From: Phycisphaerales bacterium UBA4658
GTDB taxonomy: Bacteria; Planctomycetota; Phycisphaerae; Phycisphaerales; UBA1924
Direction: 5' to 3'
Length of the DNA stretch: 14,010 nt
Assembly: GCA_002405485.1 (NCBI GenBank)
Contig: DHLW01000111.1
Span: forward strand, 990-14,999
In this document: piece after piece, positions 1 through 6,151 of the stretch
How positions within the stretch are numbered: the stretch's first letter is position 1
Layout of the letters: each line of letters opens with the position of its first letter
Program-made: the position numbers and the translations under genes
Notes under the pieces: model-generated
Seen by the model: only the letters and a program-made list of their open reading frames with translations
Told to the model about the DNA's origin: nothing
Databases searched by the model: none

Positions 1-714
1 CGCGGCATCGACGTCGATGGCGTCTCCCATGTCGTGAACTTCGACCTCCCCAACGAGCCCGAGACCTACGTCCACCGCATCGGACGCACCGCTCGCGCCG
101 GCGCCACCGGCGAGGCCGTCTCCTTCGTCGATCGCTCCTCCGACGAACGCCACTACCTGCGCGACATCGAGAAGCTCACCAAGCGGACCATCCCGTCCCG
201 CGACGCACGCCCGCGCGATGCCGCCTCGGGTCAGGATTCCGCGCCCGCCGCGATGCCCGAGACCCAGCGCTCGGCCCCGCAGCACCATCCCGCACGGGAA
301 CCCCGCACGCACGACACCACCCACGCCCACCGGCCGGCCTCGCATCGCGCCGTGTCCGACGGTCCGCGCTCGCACGCCCGGCCGTTCAACGCGCCGGCTT
401 CCGACACCCACGGTCACTCGCGCTCTGGCGGCCACTCCGGCCGACCTGCCCAGCGTCCGACCGCTCGACCGTTCGGACGGCCCGTCGCACGAACCGATGA
501 GCCGCACGCGCCCCGCCACTCGGACCGATCGAGCCGCGAGTCGGCCTTTGCCGCCCGCCCGGATGGTTCGCCCGCCCGCATGCACCGCGGGCCGCGTCCG
601 GATGGTCATGCCGCCTCGGCCACGCACCCAGCCCCCAAGGCCAAGGTCAGCGCACCCACGCACCGCAAGGGCAAGGGGCCCAACACCCGGCCCACCAAGC
701 CCAAGCGCCGCTAA
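1..714 (+). CDS. DEAD-box ATP-dependent RNA helicase, C-terminal part (5' end outside window)
   Basis: This is the end of a superfamily 2 RNA helicase, a cytoplasmic enzyme that unwinds or remodels RNA using ATP. The visible 237 residues start inside motif V (RGIDVDGV) and continue through [15 protein letters not shown] to motif VI ([10 protein letters not shown], visible residues 25-34) and the end of the second RecA-like domain near residue 66. After that comes a tail of about 170 residues rich in His, Pro, Arg, Ala and Ser, of low complexity and probably disordered. It ends in a basic Lys/Arg stretch (PTKPKRR) before a TAA. Such basic tails are common in RhlE/DeaD-type helicases and often add RNA affinity, but this one is long and unusually His-rich. 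The ATPase motifs (Q, I, II) lie upstream of the window, so the subfamily (RhlE is my guess) cannot be fixed. The gene converges on the lipoprotein gene, with only 16 bases between stop codons. Confidence 0.93.
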   Translation, partial: RGIDVDGVSHVVNFDLPNEPETYVHRIGRTARAGATGEAVSFVDRSSDERHYLRDIEKLTKRTIPSRDARPRDAASGQDSAPAAMPETQRSAPQHHPAREPRTHDTTHAHRPASHRAVSDGPRSHARPFNAPASDTHGHSRSGGHSGRPAQRPTARPFGRPVARTDEPHAPRHSDRSSRESAFAARPDGSPARMHRGPRPDGHAASATHPAPKAKVSAPTHRKGKGPNTRPTKPKRR

Positions 715-730
715 GGGCTGGTGTCCACAG

Positions 731-1285
731 TTATCGCGTGCCGAATCCGCCCCCGGAGATCCGCGGCGTCGCCGTGATCGGGGGCGGGTTCTCCACGCGC
801 TGCTCGACCCACACGTCCACCACCAGCGTGTACTCGTGGTGTCGCTCGGGCCGGAACCACATCCCGGCAAAGTCGATCGGCTGCGAGTCCCAGGATTCCG
901 GCGTCGTGGCCCAGTCGCCCGCGAGGTGCCCGTCCTTCATGCTCGTCTGTCCGGTCTCGGACTCGATGAGCGTCATCACCACCCGCACCCGCCCGCGATC
1001 CAGCCAGTCCAGTTTCTCCGGCGAGGGCTCATCGAGCGAGAGCTTGGCCTGGAGCTGCGTCTTTGGCAGCCGCTTCAGTGTGAACGTGTGTCGGCCCGGC
1101 TTGAGCAGGTCGATCGGTGGCAGATCGAGGTCATACTCCATGGCGCCGTCGCGGCCCGTGGGCAGCGCCGTCAACACGCCATCGCCCTCGTACCACCCGG
1201 GGTGATAGGAGCGGCAGCCGCCGATCCCGATCCCTGCCAGCCCCAGGACACCGACCACCATCGCCGTGCGATTCCGACGGATCAT
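731..1285 (-). CDS. Putative small lipoprotein of unknown function
   Basis: A 184-residue protein that I do not recognise. The N-terminus MIRRNRTAMVV followed by a hydrophobic Gly/Ile/Leu stretch and IGGC (Cys24) looks like a lipoprotein signal peptide, so the mature protein is probably lipid-anchored at Cys24 and faces the periplasm or surface. The rest alternates hydrophobic and polar residues (GRHTFTLKRL, HEYTLVVDVWVEQ), suggesting an all-beta fold. It ends in a Gly-rich GGGFGTR. I chose the ATG at 1285 because GGAGG lies eight bases upstream. An in-frame ATG at 1300 and a longer reading back to 1441 lack such a site and would put charged residues before the signal peptide. It lies 94 bases downstream of the lamin-tail gene on the same strand, so co-transcription is possible, but a perfect 8-bp hairpin lies between them. 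Confidence 0.75.
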   Translation of the reverse strand: MIRRNRTAMVVGVLGLAGIGIGGCRSYHPGWYEGDGVLTALPTGRDGAMEYDLDLPPIDLLKPGRHTFTLKRLPKTQLQAKLSLDEPSPEKLDWLDRGRVRVVMTLIESETGQTSMKDGHLAGDWATTPESWDSQPIDFAGMWFRPERHHEYTLVVDVWVEQRVENPPPITATPRISGGGFGTR

Positions 1286-1293
1286 GCCAAACG

Positions 1294-1298
1294 CCTCC
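1294..1298 (-). promoter_or_regulatory. Ribosome binding site that decides the lipoprotein start
   Basis: On the minus strand this reads GGAGG, eight bases before the ATG at 1285. It supports that ATG over the in-frame ATG at 1300, which overlaps the site. Confidence 0.6.
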
Positions 1299-1307
1299 AT
1301 GCACCAG

Positions 1308-1331
1308 TCGTGCGGACGCTTTCCCGCACGA
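1308..1331 (-). other. Intergenic stem-loop, 8-bp perfect stem
   Basis: TCGTGCGG at 1308-1315 pairs perfectly with CCGCACGA at 1324-1331 across an 8-base loop. It lies between the lamin-tail gene stop (1380) and the lipoprotein start (1285). No T-run follows on the minus strand, so it is not a canonical intrinsic terminator. It could attenuate, process or stabilise a bicistronic message. The GTGCGG/CCGCAC stem core recurs at 3627-3647. Confidence 0.45.
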
Positions 1332-1379
1332 ACCAGTATCGGAGGCCCAAGCCGGGTCGGGCCAGTTTTCCGCTCTGGA

Positions 1380-2204
1380 CTATGGCTTGGGGGGTTTGCT
1401 CCCGGAAGACGCCGCCCCGGGCATCCGGTCCGGCTCGACATACAGCCCGGGTGAGCAGTCGCTCTTGCTCAGGTCGCCGGGCAACTCCGAGTGTGCGACA
1501 AGCTTGCCGCTCGACCGTGCCCGCTGCACGCTCTGGCTGGCCATCGGAGCTTCTTCGACGACCTGCGCCGACTGCGGCGGCTTCTTCGCGTCGTCGGCCG
1601 GCTCGCCCCAGTGCACCGCGTGCACGGGCCTGCCCTGAGGGTCCAGCAGAACAACGCAATCGGCCTCGTTGGACAACGCCGCATACTGCGACGTGTTGGC
1701 CATCGAGAACACGTAGGCGTGGTGGAATCGGTCGTTCTTGCCGCTCGGGGCCTTGGTCTGATCTCCGACCGGCCCGCTGAACGTGGCCTTGAGTCCGTTG
1801 AACAGCACCACCACCTCCCCGGGCTTCAGCTCGAGATCCGGAAACGTGAACCGGACCTGTGGGCCATCGCCTCGGGGCTTGCGTGGCGGTGGTCGATCGC
1901 CCGGCTTGTCGGGCTTGGGCTTGGCAGCCCCAGGCGAGTAGGCGTCTATGTCCACCACGGTGTAGCCCTTGAGCTGGATCGCCACCGGGTGCGGATTCAC
2001 GAGCTCGATGAACTCATCGCCGACGGCGTCGCGTTTGCCATCGGCGTTGGCATCGCCCTTCGCGCCGGGCGGCACGGCGTACAGGATCTCGGTGATGAGC
2101 GGGTGCGGGGACGGCACCAGGGGCTTGTCATCCGGCCGCTGGGCGTGGGCCAGAGATCCTGACATCAGCACGGTCGCGCTGCAGAGGGCAAGCCGGGTGT
2201 GCAT
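1380..2204 (-). CDS. Secreted lamin-tail-domain (LTD) protein
   Basis: A 274-residue exported protein. Residues 1-21 ([21 protein letters not shown]) form a signal peptide with an A-H-A cleavage site. Residues about 34-200 match the bacterial lamin tail domain, an Ig-like beta-sandwich found on secreted planctomycete proteins: LITEILYAV, then a Ca-binding-like [15 protein letters not shown] insert, then [28 protein letters not shown] and later [18 protein letters not shown] Pro/Lys-rich loop (about 92-112) interrupts the domain. The tail carries the SQSVQR and [11 protein letters not shown] elements that often close LTDs. The ATG at 2204 has GGAG about eight bases upstream. The reading frame stays open far upstream to 3071, but that part is antisense to the pseudopilin gene and carries no signal. 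LTDs are usually adhesive or accessory modules, and no catalytic domain is present, so the exact role is unknown. Confidence 0.85.
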   Translation of the reverse strand: MHTRLALCSATVLMSGSLAHAQRPDDKPLVPSPHPLITEILYAVPPGAKGDANADGKRDAVGDEFIELVNPHPVAIQLKGYTVVDIDAYSPGAAKPKPDKPGDRPPPRKPRGDGPQVRFTFPDLELKPGEVVVLFNGLKATFSGPVGDQTKAPSGKNDRFHHAYVFSMANTSQYAALSNEADCVVLLDPQGRPVHAVHWGEPADDAKKPPQSAQVVEEAPMASQSVQRARSSGKLVAHSELPGDLSKSDCSPGLYVEPDRMPGAASSGSKPPKP

Positions 2205-2244
2205 GGGAAGAGCTCCAGGTCGCCTCCCTGCGACAGAGGAATGC

Positions 2245-2253
2245 ACTCTACCA
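2245..2253 (-). promoter_or_regulatory. Candidate extended -10 promoter of the lamin-tail gene
   Basis: The minus strand reads TGG followed by TAGAGT (four of six matches to TATAAT, with the extended-10 TGn). This predicts transcription starting about 34 bases before the ATG at 2204. No good -35 box sits 16-18 bases upstream, so the support is weak. Confidence 0.25.
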
Positions 2254-2291
2254 GAGAACCGGGTCTTGCGAGAGCGGCAACTTGGTGTACC

Positions 2292-3137
2292 ATGGAACTC
2301 ATGATCAGCCCCGATCGGAGACCGAATCCGCGTGGGTTCACGCTCATCGAGCTGCTGGTCGTCATCGCCGTCATCGCGCTGCTCATCGGGCTGCTGCTTC
2401 CTGCGCTGGGCAAGGCCCGGGCCGCGGGATGGCAGGCGGTCTGCCTGAGCAATCAGCGCCAGATCGGCGCGGCTCTGGCGATGTACGCCGAGGGGTTCAA
2501 GGAGATCCACCCCCGGGAGAGCGGCGTGAGCGAGCAGGCCGGGGGCGGCGTGCCCCAGGTGCCGGCGTGGTACATCTCGCCGACGCAGCGGGCGAGCGTG
2601 AACATCTCCTGGGCCTTTTCGCTGCGGCCTTTTCTGGACGATCGATGCGAGAGCACCACGCCCACGGGCGGACTGCAGGACCGGTACAGCCGCGCGCCGT
2701 ATTACCGTGATCCTGCCCGTCCCAGGGATCCGCATCAGATCCACTATGTCAACAACGGGTTGAAGTTCTCCAAGTCCCCGGGCGCGACCATGGCCTTGGC
2801 CACCAACCAGGGCAAGCCTCCGACCCGGATGGGCAGATACACGTGGCCGAGCCGGACGGCGTATCTGACGTGCTTTACGGATGATCCCAACGGCGTGCGA
2901 TGGGGAAACAACTATCAGCCGTCGAACGACGAGCTGGAGATCAGCGTGTTCTATGACATGTGGCGTGTCTCGAGCGTGAACGGTCAGGGGCCGCAGACCG
3001 CCACCGAGGCGCAGCGCATCGGCACACGTCGGCACGGCGCCGGGCCCAACGTGCTGTTCCTGGACAGCCATGCCTCGATCATCCCGGCCGCGAGGGTCGT
3101 TGTGCTGTCGATGTGGGATGATGGCGACTACCGATAG
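2292..3137 (+). CDS. Type II secretion pseudopilin-like protein with H-x9-D tail
   Basis: A 281-residue protein with a class III prepilin leader: basic [15 protein letters not shown], cleavage expected after Gly15, then [18 protein letters not shown] with the conserved Glu at +5 (Glu20). The hydrophobic helix spans about residues 16-36, followed by [17 protein letters not shown], a typical start of the planctomycete DUF1559-like pseudopilin family. Near the C-terminus, [13 protein letters not shown] (His248 to Asp258) matches the 'prepilin processing-associated H-x9-DG' element with DS in place of DG. Planctomycetes carry dozens of such proteins, and their individual functions are mostly unknown. 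They are presumed to be processed by a prepilin peptidase and sit in the inner membrane or a pseudopilus. The start could be 2292 or the ATG at 2301; neither has a strong ribosome site. An earlier ATG at 2199 overlaps the divergent gene's start and would add an unlikely 31-residue leader. Confidence 0.87.
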   Translation: MELMISPDRRPNPRGFTLIELLVVIAVIALLIGLLLPALGKARAAGWQAVCLSNQRQIGAALAMYAEGFKEIHPRESGVSEQAGGGVPQVPAWYISPTQRASVNISWAFSLRPFLDDRCESTTPTGGLQDRYSRAPYYRDPARPRDPHQIHYVNNGLKFSKSPGATMALATNQGKPPTRMGRYTWPSRTAYLTCFTDDPNGVRWGNNYQPSNDELEISVFYDMWRVSSVNGQGPQTATEAQRIGTRRHGAGPNVLFLDSHASIIPAARVVVLSMWDDGDYR

Positions 3138-3202
3138 CCGCTTGCGGTCGGTCGGAGGTTCCTATCCTCAAGCGGGCGGCGGAAAAGAGGCGAGCAACTC
3201 CC

Positions 3203-3619
3203 ATGCCCTCACACCACGTTCATGAGAGCGAGATCGGCGACGTGCGGCTGCGCTGTCCGAAGGACGGCACGCTCATGGAGAAGTCCAGGGTGGCCTCCGG
3301 CGGGGTCACGGTCGATCGCTGCGCCAAGTGCGGCGCGGTCTGGCTGGACAAGCACGAGCTGGAGCGGATTCTCGCGGCCGGCGCGGCGGACAAGGTGGAT
3401 CTCGGGCCCTTCGGCAAGGACAAGCCCAACGGCCCGATTGCTCCGCTGCAGTGCCCGCGAGATCGTTCGATCATGACCGAGGTCGCCGACGCGCGACAGA
3501 TGCACGTGCTGGTCATGGTCTGCTCGGAGTGCGGGGGGAAGCTCCTGGACGCGGGCGAGCTGATTGATCTGGCGAACTTCACCGTCGGCGAGCGCATCCG
3601 GGCGGTGCTCAAGATGTAG
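3203..3619 (+). CDS. Tandem TFIIB-type zinc-ribbon protein
   Basis: A 138-residue soluble protein with two copies of a zf-TFIIB-like zinc ribbon. Copy 1 spans residues about 18-55 (CPKDGTLM, then DRCAKCGAVWLDKHELERI) and copy 2 about 84-122 (CPRDRSIM, then MVCSECGGKLLDAGELIDL). The hallmark WLD/LLD-x2-EL follows each C-x2-C pair. In both copies the first knuckle is C-x2-D rather than C-x2-C (Asp21 and the Asp of CPRD), so each site offers three Cys plus an Asp. The family is widespread in bacteria and poorly characterised; nucleic-acid binding or a structural zinc role is assumed. A weak AGAGG lies about 12 bases before the ATG. It follows the pseudopilin gene by 65 bases on the same strand, with no obvious functional link. 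Confidence 0.88.
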   Translation: MPSHHVHESEIGDVRLRCPKDGTLMEKSRVASGGVTVDRCAKCGAVWLDKHELERILAAGAADKVDLGPFGKDKPNGPIAPLQCPRDRSIMTEVADARQMHVLVMVCSECGGKLLDAGELIDLANFTVGERIRAVLKM

Positions 3620-3626
3620 GCCGCGG

Positions 3627-3647
3627 GTGCGGGTGGTGTTTCCGCAC
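3627..3647. terminator. Possible bidirectional terminator between convergent genes
   Basis: GTGCGG (3627-3632) and CCGCAC (3642-3647) form a 6-bp GC stem with a 9-base loop in the 33-base gap between the convergent zinc-ribbon gene (stop 3619) and PH-domain gene (stop 3653). The position fits a shared terminator. There is no T-run on either side, so this rests on placement and symmetry. Confidence 0.35.
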
Positions 3648-3652
3648 GCGTG

Positions 3653-4354
3653 CTATCCGATCTCGCGGTAGGCGTCGATGATCTCGCGGATGCGGACCGG
3701 ATCTGGCAGGTCGTGCACCTCGATCTCGATGCCCGACTCGCCCGCGCTGGAGATGCCGATCGAGCCGACCTTCACGACGCGCTGCAGGAAGCTCTGGGAG
3801 ATCTGCAGGTCCTGGACCTTGTCGTGCAGGATCTCCTTGGTTGATCGCCGGAGGATGCCGCGGCGTTCGGTGGTCCGTTTGTTCGTGATGATGAGGGCGA
3901 CGGTCATGGTGTGGATCTTCCAGATCGTCCACGCCACGCCTGCGGCGACGAGCAGCAGGGCTCCGGCCCACAACCAAGCCTGCGCGTACGGCTGGCTGCG
4001 AACAACCACGCCGTACCCAAGCAACCCGAGCCCGGCAAGCACGACGAGGATCAGCCCGCTGCCCTGCAGCGGCCGCGCTCGGATCATCGCCGGATGCAGC
4101 GTCACCACGTGCTGCTCAGGGCCGGAATCCGGCGGGAGCCCGAGTGCCGCGGCACGATCGCTGTCGGCGTTGTGCGCGTGCTCAACCCCGTGGGCCGGGC
4201 GCGCCACCGGCACCGGATCGTCGTCGGCGACGATCGTCGAACGCGCGGGCACGACCATGACGCCCCGGCAATGCGGGCACGCGGCCTTGCGGTTGGCCAG
4301 AACATCGTCGACTTCCAACGCCCGCGCGCATGTGCTGCATCGATAGGTGATCAT
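3653..4354 (-). CDS. Zinc-ribbon and bacterial PH (bPH2/DUF304-like) membrane protein
   Basis: A 233-residue protein in three parts. Residues 1-35 form a zinc ribbon (Cys6, Cys9, Cys26, Cys29; CSTC and CPHC). Residues about 36-95 are a polar linker rich in Asp, Pro and His. Two transmembrane helices follow (about 99-118 and 126-145). Residues about 148-231 match a bacterial PH-like domain: ALIITNKRTTERRGILRRSTKEI, HDKVQDLQISQSFLQRV, VGSIGISSAG, IEVHDLPDPVRIREII. Proteins of this type sit in the cytoplasmic membrane with the PH domain usually on the cytoplasmic side; ligand and role are unknown for most. The ATG at 4354 is the first codon giving the intact ribbon, with only a weak GGCGG upstream. 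It lies 86 bases downstream of adk on the same strand, across a structured spacer. Confidence 0.85.
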   Translation of the reverse strand: MITYRCSTCARALEVDDVLANRKAACPHCRGVMVVPARSTIVADDDPVPVARPAHGVEHAHNADSDRAAALGLPPDSGPEQHVVTLHPAMIRARPLQGSGLILVVLAGLGLLGYGVVVRSQPYAQAWLWAGALLLVAAGVAWTIWKIHTMTVALIITNKRTTERRGILRRSTKEILHDKVQDLQISQSFLQRVVKVGSIGISSAGESGIEIEVHDLPDPVRIREIIDAYREIG

Positions 4355-4362
4355 GAGCGTGT

Positions 4363-4439
4363 GGCCGCCATTTCGCCTCGGGAGTGGTCGTTGGGGATGC
4401 GCTCGCCCCGGTTTCGCCCGTTCCCGCCGAGGGGCGGCC
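4363..4439 (-). other. Structured spacer between adk and the PH-domain gene
   Basis: GGCCGCC (4363-4369) can pair with GGCGGCC (4433-4439), and CCTCGG (4376-4381) with CCGAGG (4427-4432). Together they make 13 paired bases interrupted by one 6-base bulge, closing a 45-base loop. The structure spans nearly the whole intergenic spacer and ends about nine bases before the PH-domain start. Long-range pairing is easier to find by chance at this GC content. Confidence 0.3.
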
Positions 4440-4440
4440 G

Positions 4441-5073
4441 CTAAAGGCCCTTGCTCCCGGTGATGGGGTTGTTGAAGTGCGACTCCTGCACGGGAACCAG
4501 GTGCGCGAGGATCTGCTGCAGGACGGCTCCGGGCGATCCGATCGCCTCGACCTCCGCGATGAGATCCCGCGAGTAGCACTCGAGCACGGGATAGGTCTCC
4601 CGCTCGTACACGTCCCATCGCCGCCGGATGACCTCGACCTTGGCGTCGTCGGCGCGGTTCTCCTTGAGGGCGCGGCGTTGGAGTCGCTCGATCATCTTGT
4701 CCTTGTCCCGGCAGACGAGATGGATGATCTTGAGCACCTTGATGTAGCGCTTCATCATCACCGCCTGGGCGGGGTTTCGCGGGATGCCGTCGAGCACGAG
4801 CAGGTCGACCTCGGGCTTGTACAGTCGAAGGGTCGTCTGTGCCTGGATGTTCTGATGCCAGAGGCCGACGGTGACGTCGTCTGGGACGAGCTCGCCTCTG
4901 GTGGAGTACTCCCTGAAGATCCGCCCGAGCTTGGAGTTCATGTCCAGGTTTCGGAAGATCTCCCCGCTGGAGACGTGAAAGAAACCGGGAACCTGGGCGA
5001 GGATCTTTCCTTGCGTGCCCTTGCCGGCCCCTGGGGCGCCGAAAAGAAGAACGGTCTGGTAGCGTGTGGCCAA
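4441..5073 (-). CDS. adk: Adenylate kinase (short-LID type)
   Basis: A cytoplasmic nucleoside monophosphate kinase interconverting ATP + AMP and 2 ADP. The 210 residues show the P-loop GAPGAGKGTQ (12-21), the AMP-binding SSGEIFR (35-41, the STGD-x-LR motif of the family), LVPDDVT, LDGIPRNPAQA (94-104, for DGFPRT-x2-QA), the NRADD motif (139-143) and the helix that follows (VIRRRWDVYERETYPVLECY). The LID between ERLQRR and NRADD is only a few residues, with none of the long Cys-zinc or beta insert of E. coli Adk, so it is a short-LID form. The start is assigned to TTG at 5073 because GGAG lies eight bases upstream and the P-loop then falls where expected. The next in-frame ATG upstream (5154) would add 27 unrelated residues across a hairpin. 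Confidence 0.93.
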   Translation of the reverse strand: MATRYQTVLLFGAPGAGKGTQGKILAQVPGFFHVSSGEIFRNLDMNSKLGRIFREYSTRGELVPDDVTVGLWHQNIQAQTTLRLYKPEVDLLVLDGIPRNPAQAVMMKRYIKVLKIIHLVCRDKDKMIERLQRRALKENRADDAKVEVIRRRWDVYERETYPVLECYSRDLIAEVEAIGSPGAVLQQILAHLVPVQESHFNNPITGSKGL

Positions 5074-5081
5074 GGCGGGCT

Positions 5082-5085
5082 CTCC
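5082..5085 (-). promoter_or_regulatory. adk: Ribosome binding site supporting a TTG start for adk
   Basis: GGAG on the minus strand, eight bases before the TTG at 5073. It is the only good site near the conserved N-terminus, where no ATG or GTG is available. Confidence 0.6.
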
Positions 5086-5094
5086 ACAAGAGCG

Positions 5095-5115
5095 CGTCGC
5101 CGGGAACCGGCGACG
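5095..5115 (-). other. Perfect 9-bp hairpin in the adk leader
   Basis: CGTCGCCGG (5095-5103) pairs perfectly with CCGGCGACG (5107-5115) around a 3-base loop. It sits 22-42 bases upstream of the adk TTG and about ten bases before its ribosome site, in the 178-base gap after the ABC ATPase gene. No T-run follows on the minus strand. It may be a terminator-like or processing element, or an RNA structure affecting adk translation. The rest of the gap (5116-5251) shows no gene. Confidence 0.5.
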
Positions 5116-5251
5116 GCAGGGGTACACGGTAAACCCAACCCGCTCTCCGAGCAACCCGGGGACTGTCTGGGGTCACCGATACGGGTGGGTTGCGAGGGTC
5201 AGAACCCCGGCGACGGCGAAAACCGGACGTTCCGGGCGCGGCAAGGTCCGA

Positions 5252-6055
5252 TCACACCGTCGTGGACGCCGGCGAACGGGACCTGAGCCAGCGATCGGTC
5301 TCGATCAGGCCATCCTTGAGTCGAACGATGCGTTCGCAGCGTGCGCTGATCTTGTCGTCGTGCGTCACCATGACGATCGTCATTCCCTGCGCGTGCAGTT
5401 GCTCAAAGAGCTGGAGGATCGACTCGCCGGTGGCGGAGTCGAGGTTGCCGGTGGGCTCGTCGGCCATGAGCACCGCGGGCCGAGTCACCAGTGCGCGGGC
5501 GATGGCGACGCGCTGCTGCTGACCACCGGAGAGCTCTCGCGGGCGATGGCTCAGACGTTCTCCAAGCCCCACGCTCGTGAGGGCCTCGATGGCGCGTCGA
5601 GTCCGCTCGGCCGGGCCGAGCCCCTGATAGAACAGGGGCGTGGCCACGTTCTGAACGATGGTCTCCTGGGTGATCAGGTTGAACGCCTGGAAGACGAACC
5701 CGATGGTCCGTCCGCGAAACTGCGACAGTTCGGCGTCGGACATGCCCACGACATCGCGGCCCTCGATGAGATAGCGTCCGGCCGAGGGGCGATCCAGACA
5801 CCCCAGGATGTTCATGAGCGTGGACTTGCCGGACCCCGACGAACCCATGATCGCGACGTACTCGCCCCTGCAGATGGTGAGGTCCAGCCCCCGCGGCCCC
5901 GGGCCGACCGCCTCGACAAGGATCGAGCCGTCCGGCTTGTAGTAGGTCTTCTTCAGCCCGATGAGCTCGGCGATGGGTTCGCCTGGACGCCCGTTTCGGG
6001 CGCCGGTGTGCGTCGTCGCGGACGCGGGGTCGAGCGTGTCAGGTGCGGCGGGCAT
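5252..6055 (-). CDS. ABC transporter ATP-binding protein, MacB/LolD type
   Basis: A 267-residue ATPase subunit that would power a membrane partner. All nucleotide-binding motifs are intact: Walker A GSSGSGKST (71-79), Q-loop FQ (Gln123), signature LSGGQQQR (175-182), Walker B VLMADEPTGNLD (195-206) and the H-loop THDD (His232). The segments STLMNILGCLDRPSAG and DEPTGNLDSATG are typical of the MacB/LolD/FtsE group, which drives mechanotransmission or lipoprotein/peptide export with an FtsX-type permease rather than solute uptake. An N-terminal extension of about 28 residues before the usual ELIGLKKTY start is low complexity. No ribosome site precedes the ATG at 6055, and it is the only Met before the domain. 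No permease or periplasmic adaptor gene is present in the window, so the transported substrate cannot be named. Confidence 0.92.
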   Translation of the reverse strand: MPAAPDTLDPASATTHTGARNGRPGEPIAELIGLKKTYYKPDGSILVEAVGPGPRGLDLTICRGEYVAIMGSSGSGKSTLMNILGCLDRPSAGRYLIEGRDVVGMSDAELSQFRGRTIGFVFQAFNLITQETIVQNVATPLFYQGLGPAERTRRAIEALTSVGLGERLSHRPRELSGGQQQRVAIARALVTRPAVLMADEPTGNLDSATGESILQLFEQLHAQGMTIVMVTHDDKISARCERIVRLKDGLIETDRWLRSRSPASTTV

Positions 6056-6151
6056 GGCTGGAGAGTAGGAACCGGCGTGTGCCGAGCGCGAGCCGGGCGT
6101 TGAGAGAACCGGTCGACCAGTCTGAAGTTGCAGGGAGCGTTGGAGAGTGCC

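Noticed and set aside
218..1780. A 520-codon open frame on the + strand.
   Set aside because: It is Arg/Pro-rich with no domain, and overlaps the helicase tail in another frame plus two convincing minus-strand genes.
1380..3071. A 563-codon open frame on the minus strand covering the pseudopilin gene region.
   Set aside because: Only its last 274 codons (from the ATG at 2204) look like protein, with signal peptide and lamin-tail motifs. The upstream half is antisense to a clear pseudopilin and is open because of high GC.
3138..3175. Inverted repeat CCGCTTG / CAAGCGG after the pseudopilin gene as a terminator.
   Set aside because: Seven pairs with a 24-base loop and no T-run; too weak to call.
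4441..5154. A longer adk starting at ATG 5154.
   Set aside because: It would add 27 residues without family similarity and place the strong hairpin inside the coding region; the TTG at 5073 has a good ribosome site.
3653..5176. A 507-codon minus-strand frame joining the PH-domain protein to upstream sequence.
   Set aside because: Its upstream part is a frame-shifted reading of adk, which has full conserved motifs in its own frame.
5107..5217. Direct repeat CCGGCGACGGC at 5107-5117 and 5207-5217.
   Set aside because: Only two copies of a GC-rich 11-mer in one spacer; no array, no spacer regularity, and one copy belongs to the adk-leader hairpin.
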